Assembly: GCA_013368445.1 (NCBI GenBank)
Contig: JAACJO010000030.1
Span: 310,001-374,000, forward strand
Source: Leucocoprinus leucothites
Taxonomy: Eukaryota > Basidiomycota > Agaricomycetes > Agaricales > Agaricaceae
DNA: 64,000 nt
Direction: 5' to 3'
Shown: piece by piece, positions 23,935-34,729 of the stretch
How positions within the stretch are numbered: position 1 is the first letter of the stretch
Layout of the letters: every line of letters starts with the position of its first letter
Position numbers and translations under genes: made by a program
Notes under the pieces: model-generated
Databases searched by the model: none
What the model saw: only the letters and a program-made list of their open reading frames with translations
Told to the model about the DNA's origin: nothing

Positions 23935-23942
23935 ATTTATCT
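23935..23942 (-). promoter_or_regulatory. Putative core promoter element AGATAAAT of P450-6
   Basis: Minus-strand AGATAAAT 43 bp before the P450 no. 6 start. Confidence 0.4.
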
Positions 23943-25429
23943 GTCTCGTTAGACGCTCAGACAATTGTCCAACTAGGGAGAAACGTCATGGTTGCCGTTT
24001 GTGGCTGGACAGATGACCCGATGATCCATATCAAATGTTCGAAGTACTTGAGCGTTTTTCGCAGTCACAGAAAGTCACTGAAAACGGGACGCTAAGCGAG
24101 CGAATGAATTGAGACTCAATTGCTCCACACGCAGCAAATGAGGTGCGGAAATCCCCTAATACACAGTTGTGAAATCCCGCCTGCAGATAAACCTTCACTA
24201 AGCTATAGAATCCATGGCAAATATTCAGTGCAGCACCTTTAATGTAATCAAAATGTTATATCCCCAGAGCCCCCGAACTCGACAAAGAAGCCCAGGTCCA
24301 TATCAGAATGTGGCCCAATTTCTCCAGTCTAACCGGGGTTATGGTCGACATGCGATGACATATGATAGAGAGCCCAGCCCATCATGGGCCTTGTTCCTTT
24401 ACGCCTGCCGTCCCAAGGGCCAAGATATTTGTATGGATTTCACTAACCTGGTGGCACTTAGGAGCTCCTCTGATTCAATTATGCTTTCAAAACGGGATCC
24501 TCAGGAGATTGAGGGACTTGCCTAGGCTTGCGGAACTTCATTCTCCTGGTACTCTTGCGACAGCTGATCTTCAGCACGATCCTTGGGAGGATGGGAGGGT
24601 TTACGTCGATCATGTATACTACCGGCTGCGGGCCTGTGGCTTCTTTTTTACTTTTGAAAACGGAGAGGACAGACGAGGCTGCGAGATCTCTCCGGGTGGA
24701 AACTGTGGTGATAGCAAAGACATATGAACCGGTTCTCTAGAAAGGAAGCACAGACTCTGCAGCAATCATCGTGAACACGAACTACGGAGAGTGAAATTAT
24801 GGTCGTGTGAGCCAAGGGCCATATTATAGTTTAATATAGTGATGCTTATATTGGACTATAATGCGACGGAGTACCGCGATCTGGTCACATCATTTTTTCC
24901 GGAATTTTCTGATGAGATGGTCGCCCACCATCAATATGAAGCAACAGATGGACAATATGACAGGCTCCACAGAACAGAACAGAAATACTAGGCAACCAGA
25001 CCCTTGAGTTAACCTCGTCAGCGAAGAAGCGACCAAACCATCCTTGGTACTACTGGGTCACAAAAGGAATTGAAGCTTTTTGCTTTGTGGTATTATTTCA
25101 AATCATCCAGAGACTCGCCGACCGCCACGAATCACCGAGGCAGGGCCAGTAGTTAATAAGGCATGGTGGAGGAGTGGGAAGCTGGGAAGCCAATATTCTT
25201 AACCATTGGAGCATCCGAAAATGGGACCGCCCTTGTTACTGCTGCATTCGTTCGTGATCTATACCAAGCTTGAGTACAACCGTTGGAATGATACTGAACT
25301 TGAAGGGATCCTTGGCAGCAGTCGGTAAACCTGGTACTCAGATTCAGTCAAATGGCGATATTTATTTAAAGTTTCGGGTCAACGAGAGAAGTATAATTAA
25401 CTGTCCGTCCGTGAGGGAACCTTAGCGCT

Positions 25430-26170
25430 AGTGCCCCTGAGTACTGAGTCATGACCGGCCTTCGTGGAACGCTCCTTAATGGCATTGATTCGGAGATCCA
25501 GAAAAACAAGAGCCCCCACACTGCCACTGTAAATTAATATCTGATCCTTCAGTAGTTGATCATCGGAATTTAAGAGTCTCACGAACCATGGGAATATCCG
25601 CAACCAGAATAGCAGGGATTATGGGCCCGAACCGGTGCCTTTGAGAATTTGCTGATAAAAAAGGTTTCGCATCAAGCAGTCGAAATGATATGAATCGCAG
25701 TACAGCATACTCTTTAGTATGCGCCTACTATAAGGTGACGTCAAAAAGATGGGCACGGAGTCTGCCAAGTACGATAAGAGAGAAGGCAGTGCACTACTTT
25801 GGCGCTCCGATCGTTAGAACTTGAGGCGGTTTGTGTACGAAATATTGTTTCTAGCATGAACGGGCCAAACATCGAGCTTGAGTGAGACTCTTTGATGATT
25901 GTAATCTTGTCGTGTGGAGGCTGCGGAGTGAGTGTCTTTAACAGCGGCTACTACAGGCAAAGTCTACACACTCCATGATGGAAGCCTGTTTCCTATCAGT
26001 TTGGAAGGTCCAATTTAGGTGCAACCTCTCATCTAATAATGCTGCGATGACAGCTGAATGGAATTGGAGTAGCTATAAATTCGGTATGGCTCTGTCGTGT
26101 ATCGGTTGCCATCTACCCCCCACCACATCTCTCTCTTATAGTAGGGACCAGGTGCTACACTGTCAGACAC
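25430..26170 (+). repeat. Upstream segment of duplicated 7TM block, copy 1
   Basis: This pairs with 30620-31420. Examples are 'ccatgggaatatccgcaacc' (25588) against 'ccatgggagtatccacacta' (30781), and a 'caggcaaagtctac...catgatggaag' block near 25955 against 'caggaaagtccac...catgatagaag' near 31208. The stretch between has drifted with indels. The conservation may hold the promoter or untranslated exons of the 7TM genes. Confidence 0.6.
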
Positions 26171-26176
26171 CGGGCC

Positions 26177-27484
26177 ATGCCCTTTCCTATAACGGCAGCG
26201 CAGCTCGCTGGCAACTTCTGCCAGACTTTGCTATATGGCGCATACTTGGTGACTTGCGCCTTCTGTGCTCGTACGCTTCTTATCAAAGGGAGTGGACGGG
26301 ACGAGCGATGGGTGCGCCTACATGAGGTCCGCTGGATGATGGCGATCATGGCTGTCATATTTTTACTCATCTCAACATTTGACGTTGCGATTGGGTTATT
26401 ACACAATTATGAAGCATTTATCCAGTCTAATGACCCCGTCAAAGTGCTCACCAACACGAGCGATTGGATCGATATCACTAGAGTAGGCGTTAAATCATTT
26501 TTGATCCATCGATACATGCTGATTAGCTTATTAGTCGACCGATCAGGGCATTCTGATGGTTCTGGCTGACTTCATCCTGGTACGAGATTTCTCAGATGAT
26601 CGACTCTCAATAGTAATCTGATTTACAATAATAGATATACAGATGCTGGATTGTACATGGACGTCGATGGCTGGTTATTCTCCCTTCACTTGTGCTCTAC
26701 CTCGGGGGCACAACATCCATTGCTGGGCTCCTTGTAATAATGGGAGAGCAAACAACCGCGGATGGCACCTTGACATCTGACAAGACCACACCTTGGTTCC
26801 TGGCTTTTTATGCGATAACCGCCGTTCAGAATGGACTTACTACTGGTGAGCTCCACCTTACTTCCATTACTTTTCAGCACAAAGCATAGGATTTACATTC
26901 GCTCTGGATAGGTATCTTGATTTGGCGGATCTGGCGCGTGGAGAAAGAGAGCGAGAGATATTACTCAAGTGGTACCGGAACTATCAGTTATTCGGGTCAG
27001 CCTCGTCGCCTAAGCCAAGTCATTCGTGTCATCGGCGAATCAGGAGCTGCTTATACTGTTTGTGTTCTCGTCACATTCATTCTGGCTGCATTGCAAAGTA
27101 ATGCCTTATATCCGGCATCAGACATCGTAAGTGTAGAATTGTTGATCTCTGATTTTCACAAAATCGCTAACATTATCACTTAAGACCCTCCAAATAACGG
27201 GAATCTCTTTCAATGTAATTTTAATCCGGTCTTCGGCAAGGCGCGACCACCAGTTCACCATGTTTGACCAAAATGATCGGTCAACGGTTTTAAGTACTGA
27301 ACACCAGACCAGTGCAGTATCAAAACCGTCGATACGTCATGTTGAACGAAGTAGGGTTCAAGACATTGAATTGGGCGGCATTGGTAGAACTTTATCTGAC
27401 CGTGATATTGATATCGGGTCCTCACAGGAAGACTTTGGTGAGACTGGGGGCATTAAAATCACAAAAACCGTTGAGAAGGGTTGA
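26177..27484 (+). CDS. Seven-helix membrane protein, copy 1 (orphan basidiomycete family)
   Basis: Polytopic membrane protein of unknown function. The ATG at 26177 starts MPFPITAAQLAGNFCQTLLY. Predicted helices in order are LLYGAYLVTCAFCARTLL, WMMAIMAVIFLLISTF, a short one with QGILMVLADFIL, the exon IYRCWIVHGRRWLV plus LPSLVLYLGGTTSIAGLL, TPWFLAFYAITAVQNGL, SGAAYTVCVLVTFILAAL, and LQITGISFNVILIRSS. The hydrophilic C-tail ends GGIKITKTVEKG at TGA 27482-27484. Short introns follow DITRV, ADFIL, GLTT and PASDI; the last exon appears to use an AAG acceptor. The RCWIVxGRRW signature is common in many unannotated Agaricomycete membrane proteins. It is intact and paired with copy 2 at 31421. Receptor-like topology is an inference only. 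Confidence 0.75.
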
Positions 27485-27739
27485 TTGTATTTCTGACTCG
27501 GTAATGCTTATATTACCAGTCTCTTTCAAATTAAACAAATATTGTACAGTACCGCTTTTATTGTTCCTAAACACATGCACCGAGACCCCAATCACACGCC
27601 GACGATCGAACCACGGTGAATGGTATGATTATTTCATGTACTGAAAGAAGGCTTTCGAGTGTTCCTTAGTTGAAAAGGACTGTATCATTTGGAAGCTGAG
27701 GCTGGGAAAAGTTATATGAGGCACTTAAGGACGAAGAAC
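27485..27739. other. Intergenic 7TM-1 / SF3B3 pseudogene
   Basis: About 255 bp; nothing is recognised. Confidence 0.5.
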
Positions 27740-29965
27740 ATATCTTGTATCGTGTGATGAGCCGTGTACAGGAACTAGATATACTACGTCCCGAGCCTTT
27801 GAGTGAGATCATTGACGGCATCGGATGTGCTTCTCACAACGTTGATAGATCACGTCGTAACAAAGAGAAAAAGAAGGTCTCCGGAATTATGTATGTGGCT
27901 TTGTCAAGTTGTGGAATTCGAGGCTTGCCTTCAGTGGACCTAATGAGCAAAATGCGAAGAAGTGAAAAGTGAACATAACAGCAAGAAGCAAGTGATGGTA
28001 GTAGTACGCACGAGTATGATCAAGGGTTGCAGTGATTGATGAATTTATTTCATGTGACTGGCTCAATGAGGTTGGTTACTTTACGTTTCTGCGTCAGGTT
28101 TCTTTCGTATCGCTTCGCAAAACCTTCTACCAACCCATTTTAGATCCATTTCCTTCGCCAGCTACCTCGGTCCCTTACAATGTCAGAGACAACGTCGACA
28201 ATTTTATTTGTTTTGGCTCAACCTCATACACCAACTTTTGGGATGTTCATCCTGGGCCGGACTACCTCACGCACTGGGTTTTGCTCTCGGTCCCTTCGAG
28301 AGTTTGCTCTTGCTCACGAGCTCGAGTCGTTTGAAGTTGAATATCATCGCCGACTCGACTGTTCCGAGCTGACTCTTCAACTGAATGCGACATAAACTTG
28401 ATATGCCATCTCTTTGCTGCTTGTTGTTGTGATGTGCCACGAGCGTCAAAGTGCCAACACAGAGGAGTCCGTGGGCTCAGGCATCAGGGTTACGTGGTGT
28501 CTAGTGCTATGTGGATCGAAACACGGATTGGAGATGGTCAGTATTCCATCTTAAGTCACTGAACTCTAATACTGACCCCCAACCCCGTCAACGGTACGTT
28601 TGTCCTCTCCATCAGTGAAGATATGAAACGATTGCAAGCAATTTAGGAACCTCCAAGAGCCTAATCTCGAAATTAAGCTCGGTAATACTACCACTATCAT
28701 GGCCGTACACTCCATGGAAAAAATTCCCCTACCGTCCGAACGACTACTTTTACTGGATTGAAGGTGATTACCGCTGCACGGAATTGGAAAGGCGCCATGA
28801 ACACAAACTAACCGAACCTGCACATTCTCTGTCTCCTCCTTATCCATGCCTACACTCGAAGTATCATCAATGCAAGAAAAATGGTTCCCACTTCCCAAGG
28901 CCTTCGATCGTTTAAAATCAAACCCCTGGAACTTTTGGCGTCCAACAATCGGGACGTGGTTTCCATTGAAGGCAAAACTACCCTTGTATCCTCTCATCAA
29001 GGGAACTAGCTTTTCTTATCATCATAGTTCTTGTGCCGCCTGTGCCAAGGTTTTGGTCACAGGTGATTACAGTGGCGGACACAAATCTAGCTCCGAGGAC
29101 TTACTCGAGTGGGTAATTAAGGGTGTATAGGTATGGGAGGATGGGACGATTGGTGCATAAGCCTGAAGCAATGTTGATGGCCTCGGGAAGGCTTATGGCG
29201 AGCATGAGGAAGACGTCTCGGACCTGTGATATTGGAAAGATGTCGAGAAAAGGTAAGAACCACTGGGTGTGTATTTGGTTCATTTATTCCTCGGATGTTA
29301 CTATACAGATGCTACATTCATATAGCAATCCACTTCTCAAACCATCGCTCATACAACACGGATTTACCGTTCTGTGTATTGTAAGAGCCGGTGTGCACTA
29401 GAGAGTTTTCTCCTTCTCTTGATCGAATCTCACTGCTACGATGGATCAGTCGCAACGATATTGGGCTGTAGCGTTGATGTCGTAGTTGGCCATTTTGTCA
29501 ACGTCAAAGTCTCACACAAAGTTGACGACGATCCCATAGATGCTGGAATGCTACCCAAAAAAAGGATTGTTCATGGGCGCTCCGCGTATATCGCTGATGA
29601 TACGTCGCTTCCACTTTGACGATCCCATCACACCCATATATTAGGCATTTCACCTTGTTGGGTGCCACGAAGGCCATAAACACAGGTTTACACCAAAGAG
29701 CGTAATGCGCCTACGAAGGCTGTTGCGGACGAGGCTTTGTGTGAGACATATGCCAGGTTACTCGGGTCGAAGCCAAATTCGACTGCAGGAGAGTTGGAAA
29801 GGACAGTGGGAGAAATGTCGAAGAAGCTGGGCGAGTTGACGTTTACATTGAGTGGGTCATGATGAGTGCTTTCATTTCTCCTCGTCTTGGCGTGGTGTCC
29901 TTGCTGCCTGTTCCGTTTCCTACAGTGAGTATACCAGCATATTTTTAAAAATAATGTTACCCCAG
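27740..29965 (+). pseudogene. Decayed non-processed copy of SF3B3/RSE1
   Basis: Collinear pieces of the SF3B3 gene are found here. 27745-27960 resembles exon 1 (LDILRPEP against LELLRPDP). 28095-28420 matches 18265-18600 and 28450-28640 matches 18620-18860. 28735-28800 matches about 19850-19910 (FYWIEGDYRC against [10 protein letters not shown]). 28860-29250 matches 20040-20450, 29430-29640 matches 20665-20870, and 29700-29865 matches 21045-21218, including the terminal LTFTLSGS-stop. The 3' UTR is also copied to about 29960. Intron-equivalent DNA is kept (for example near 28540-28572), so it is a DNA duplicate rather than a retrocopy. Large internal deletions, frameshifts and stops remove any function. 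Confidence 0.85.
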
Positions 29966-31420
29966 TGTGCTGTCACCGTTCGAAAGAAGCCACAAGACAT
30001 GGTTTGCGAAGCCTGGCCTGTCAAAGTTGGCTAACTATCACGAATCCAAGGCGGGAGATACATTAGGACAAATGGAAAATACCACGAAACCGGAGCCGGA
30101 TGACCAGATAAGACCTTTGGCAGAGGGCTTGGGAACTCTCCAGTAGTCGATCATTCCTTGTGAGTGAAACAGAGTAGACCGGCCGTCAACGGGCATGGCG
30201 GGGGGACAGTGGAGAGCGGGGAGTTCCTCACGATCGATAGGCTCCCATCAATCGAGCCGATCATCATAGCAATGGCTTTTGTATTGCTCTTCATTCATGA
30301 TGTACACAAAATCTGAGGGGGAATCAAATGAACATTTGTTCAAGAACGTTACAATTGTTTGAATGCTATCGAAGGGATGGAAGCCACTATCAGCGGTCGG
30401 CGCCCAGTGCTGCTAACCCAATCGACGGCCCTCGTTCAAATGCCACGGTTCGTGAATGAAATATGAAGGGATTTCACTCGTTTTACCTTGACAGGGAAGA
30501 GTATGGGCAGTTGTTGAGATATAGCTTCATGGGAAGGCGCATTAACGCTGAATGCCTTCGAGTGATGAACAGGTGATGTAGGGGGCACCTCATGGGATGA
30601 TACAACATGGCTGTGTTAATTCAAATATTCCCACTATAGCTCCTCGTGCACAGTCCTCGACAGCCAGAAGAACGACAATTCTTCGTTTACATTGTAAATT
30701 AGCATCAATCAATCCTGATGTATGTTGCTCAGCGCTCTACAATGGCAGCTTATCGTCTGAATTTGAGAACTCAATAAACTCCATGGGAGTATCCACACTA
30801 AAATAGCTAGGATAAGGGACTTAGTCCCAGGCGCCTCTGAGAAGTTCCTAATGATAAGGGTATTTCATCAGACGGTTGACATGATATTTGTAGTGAAGCC
30901 CACTCTTTCACTTTCGTCGACACATTGACTTTGTTTCACCAAACCAAAAGAAAGCTACCAAGTTTGGACCGATCATCAGAGACAAGGGAGTACACTCCTT
31001 AATCGCCCTAGCCCTTAGAACTCGGGGAAATCAATAGGGCCAGATATTTATTTTAGTCTCATGGCCCCGGGTTCACAAAGCGTCGAGCAAACTTGAGTGA
31101 ATGAGTATAAGTTACTACAAACTCATTAGAACGACGTGGTACGGTGTGCGATGTGTCGTGTGCGGACTTTGTAAATTGAATAGCATTTTAATAGCAGCTA
31201 CCATTACAGGAAAGTCCACCAATTCCATCATGATAGAAGGCAATCTTCTATTTATTCTGGAGTGTCCGAGTTGGGCGCATATTCTCAGTCAACGATGCTG
31301 CTATGATACCATCCGCATCACCATAAATACGCTGCCCTCGAAAGAAGCCTCGCTTATTAGTTGGTCACCTACTCCCAGGTCCTCCTCCCACAGGGTTACC
31401 CTCTACTGCAGTTAAACGCC
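29966..31420. other. Intergenic SF3B3 pseudogene / 7TM-2
   Basis: No gene is supported. 29966-30600 holds nothing recognisable; 30620-31420 is the second copy of the 7TM upstream block. Confidence 0.55.
30620..31420 (+). repeat. Upstream segment of duplicated 7TM block, copy 2
   Basis: Partner of 25430-26170 (see that entry). Similarity runs up to the start codon of the 7TM gene. Confidence 0.6.
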
Positions 31421-32734
31421 ATGGCGTTTCCTATGACGGCAGCGCAGCTTGCTGGAAACTTCTGCCAGACCCTACTTTATGGCATGTACCTGGTGACTTG
31501 CACCTTCTGTGCTCGTACACTCCTCATCACAGGTAGTGGACGGGACGAGCGATGGGTCCGTCTCAACGAGCTCCGCTGGATGATGGCGATTGTCGCCGTC
31601 ATTTTTTTCATCGTCTCGACGTTTGACATCGCGCTTGGTTTATTGCATAATTATGAAGCATTTGTCAATTCTGATGACCCCTTGAGAGTGCTCACCAACA
31701 CCAGCGACTGGATTGATATCGCTCGAGTATGGCATTGCCATCGTCTCGTCAACCGTACTTACTGATTGGCTCATATGACAGGCCACCGACCAGGGAATTC
31801 TCATGGTCCTAGCGGATTTCGTCTTGGTACTTAATTTCTCAAGCTACCGGGCCTCGACAGCCATTAAACTTATCAACTTTAGATATATAGATGCTGGATT
31901 GTATATGGTCGTCGATGGCTGGTTGTTCTCCCTTCCGTTATATTCTACATCGGGGGGACGGCATCTATCACGGGGCTCCTCGTAATGGCGGGAAAGCAAG
32001 CAACCGGGTCCGATTCAACCTTAGCATCCGACGCAATAACACCTTGGTTCCTGTCATTTTATGCGATTACCGCGGTACAGAATGTACTAACAACTGGTGA
32101 GTTATTTTCAGCCTCCATTCATCTGTCCAAAAATCTAAAGCAGACATTGACTGCGGATAGGCATATTGATTTGGCGGATCTGGCGTGTAGAAAAAGAGAG
32201 CGAGAGATATTACAATACGAGCACTACCGGATCTACCTCCTTCCACGCGACCCAACCTCGTCGACTGAGTCAAGTCATTCGTGTCATCGCCGAGTCGGGA
32301 GCTGCTTATACTCTCACTGTTCTTGTTACATTCATTTTGTCCGCAATACAAAGCAACGCCTTATATCCAGCATCTGACATTGTAAGTACATAATCCCTGA
32401 CCCTTAGTCTTCTTAAAGAGTCTAACTATCTTCATTCAAGGCACTACAAGCGACAGGAATCGCATTCAACATTATCCTTATCCGATCCTCGGCGAGGCGT
32501 GACCACCAATTCACTATGTATGACCAGGGCGAACGGTCGACGATTTTCAATGCGGCCCATCGCGGCAGCACGACGTTGAAAGGGTCAATCCATCTTGGCG
32601 AACGAAGTAGGCCGCAAGATGTTGAGTTGGCTGGGATCGGCGGCCTCAGTCATGGTACCGATAACGTGTCTACACAGGAAGACTTCGATAAAGCTGGAGG
32701 CATTAAAATTACTAGAACCGTTGAAGCCTCGTGA
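31421..32734 (+). CDS. Seven-helix membrane protein, copy 2
   Basis: Close paralogue of the gene at 26177, with the same exon layout. The ATG at 31421 gives MAFPMTAAQLAGNFCQTLLY. Helices include MYLVTCTFCARTLL, WMMAIVAVIFFIVSTF, QGILMVLADFVL, the exon IYRCWIVYGRRWLVVLPS, GGTASITGLLVM, TPWFLSFYAITAVQNVL, SGAAYTLTVLVTFILSAI, and LQATGIAFNIILIRSS. The tail ends GGIKITRTVEAS at TGA 32732-32734. The cytoplasmic loop before the sixth helix (HATQPRRLSQ) and the tail are the most variable parts between the copies. It is intact at every splice join checked. Function unknown. No enzyme motif is seen. Confidence 0.75.
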
Positions 32735-33010
32735 TCTCATTTTTTTATCTATTCGTTTGAGCTCGTATTTACTGCTGTGTAGTCTATGTGTACACTAGGG
32801 TTAAGATATGTACTCTCTGAGTAGAAACATTCTTTGAGCAAAACAGAAAAAGTAAACAGGTGCAGCTTTGGGCCCTACCAGTTTCCTGGTCCAATGGGGT
32901 GGGTCATGGCAACCAATGGAACCGAAGATGAAGCTAGTCCCAAAGCAGTTGTGATCGCATAGAACCTGAGACGTATTTCCGACTGAATGTCTGATGCCCG
33001 AGGGGATGTG

Positions 33011-33868
33011 TTAGCACTGTACAGTCACTATGGCTTGGGGATGTATAGGACGTTGGGATCGCCGAATACCCGGCAGTTGAAGTTTTGATGTTTTCATCGG
33101 ATGCTGTCCAGTCAAAATAGGAGCTACCGCATGCGTGATGAATCCACTTCTCAAAGAGCGGTAAACGATATCAAGGAGCGAAAGGCTATACTGAGGCACA
33201 CCCAGATTCGCAGATGCCAATGAATGGTGCGATAGAAATGCAGCCTTCACGCCCACAGATCGACCGCCTTCGGCGACTTCGGTTTCCCATGCCGGATATC
33301 CGTACCCGAGGACTAATGTCCGAAAATTGAGACACAGAGACGTTGGGTGCAGCCATTGGGAAACCCAATCCTCGTTTAAATTGATGGACGTCGGAGTTAG
33401 GACAGGCTGCTCCGCGAAGATAGTAAAAACCAGCTTTTTGTCACGTATAACAGCGCATCAGATATGCACAGCAAGTCCATCGTCCACCTCTGAGAAGATG
33501 AACTGGCAAGAGGGGGAGGGAGACGAGAGTCGGTGAGTCATTGAGCAAGCTCGTCAACTTTCTTCAACGAGATGCTGTTCTGTAGTCGGCTGGCAATTCA
33601 AAGAGTTTGAAAGATACAAGTATCTTTTCTGCTGCATGGTTACGATACGGGTTCAGAGGGATTTCGTACTGGCAGTTGACGCGACCTTTTGCCTACCTGC
33701 CGTGAAAGCATTAGCAAGGAGCTTTTAACGACTTTTCGGGACTTGAGAGCGGCATATTTGCTCACCATTGAGATCTTTCCGGCCGAGGGGCTCAAATGCA
33801 TGCATGAGGGTGAGGGTGAGGGTGATACCGGAATCCAGCTGGAGCCACTGACTGGTTTCGTAGGCCAT
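33011..33868 (-). pseudogene. Unidentified minus-strand gene, probably broken
   Basis: A protein-like stretch not matched to any family I know. A possible first exon starts at ATG 33866-33868 (MAYETSQWLQLDSG, then TLTLTL from a GAGGGT hexamer repeat at 33806-33825) and ends at a GTGAGC donor. A second block encodes NCQYEIPLNPYRNHAAEK. The longest open stretch, about 33455 down to 33011, contains FAEQPVLTPTSINLNEDWV, FRTLVLGYGYPAWETE, AAFLSHHSLASANLGVPQYS and YRSLRSGFITHAVAPILTG. An in-frame TGA near 33457-33459 interrupts the link to the upstream FIFSEVDDGLAVHI, and phases between blocks do not fit easily. The composition looks like real coding sequence. It could be a live gene with splice sites I have missed. 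Confidence 0.35.
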
Positions 33869-34117
33869 TATCAACGAACTAAGTCTGGAGTTTTGAAAGT
33901 TCTTGAAGCTTGAAGTACAAATCAATCCATAGCAGCAAAGGGAATCACATGATTCGCCCAGACACGTCGCGTTGAGAACCGTATCTTCAAGTCACTATTT
34001 CATGATGTCCGACAGGTGTAAAGGGAGGACAACACGTTTGAAGCACGGAGAGAGTAACGATATTTTATACGCAGCAATCCCGTTTTACACATATATCCCG
34101 TGACAAGAATAAACCGT

Positions 34118-34729
34118 CTAGAGCTCTTCACGACTGTTCTTCTTAGGCTCCAGGCCAACCAGCTCGACGTCGAATACAAGAGCAGAGTTCGGAGGAATAA
34201 CACTACCGAAGCCACGAGAACCTAGTACCAAGTCAATATTTCATCAGAAAGACTCCTGTAAATGTCAAAAGAAGTTCTGCGTACCATAAGCTTTGTCGGA
34301 AGGAATGGTGAGCTTGCGCTTCTCGTTAACACACATTCCCTGGAGACCTTCGTCCCAGCCTTTGATAACCTGGCCGACGCCGAGTGTCAGAGGAAGTGGT
34401 GAGTTGCGGTCATGACTGGTGATTTCATGTCGGTATTTGGGTGAGGACAAATAAGGATAGGGGAACAATGTACCTGGAGTCGAATTTATTGCCATTGGAG
34501 AAGAGAGTTCCAGTCTAGACAGAATATCCTGAGATGAGTATGGAGCAGAAACGATAGAATAAGAGAAGAGACACACGTAATGTACTCGAACGGCATCTCC
34601 GGTTTTTGCGAGGACTGAGCAATCCTCTGGTTTGTACGTGGTTTCAATGACCAACTCTGTCGGGACCTCCTTTGCAAGAACAGGGAGAGCGACGGAAATG
34701 AGGAGAGGAAGCCAATTCAAGAGTTGCAT
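34118..34729 (-). CDS. FPR2: ER-type FKBP peptidyl-prolyl cis-trans isomerase (FKBP2-like)
   Basis: FK506-binding prolyl isomerase of the secretory pathway. The ATG at 34727-34729 opens a signal peptide ([19 protein letters not shown]), then the FKBP domain: [40 protein letters not shown] (with the W of the active-site floor), [19 protein letters not shown], and [19 protein letters not shown]. Exon 1 is 34577-34729; three further exons lead to a stop at 34118-34120. The C-terminus NSREEL resembles the variant retention tails of this family (mammalian FKBP2 ends RTEL), so ER retention is likely. About 140 aa, the normal size. Inferred role: folding of secreted proteins. Confidence 0.93.

Larger units (their letters stand above)
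23893..26176. other. Long intergenic region P450-6 / 7TM-1
   Basis: About 2.3 kb. The AGATAAAT element of P450 no. 6 is at 23935-23942. ORFs near 24214-24740 have no recognisable motifs, overlap in two frames and are not called. From about 25430 to 26170 the DNA matches 30620-31420, upstream of the second 7TM gene, so it is part of a duplicated block. Confidence 0.6.

Noticed and set aside
24214..24740. Overlapping plus-strand ORFs upstream of the first 7TM gene
   Set aside because: No motif, no conserved splice sites, and two frames open over the same bases; likely chance ORFs.
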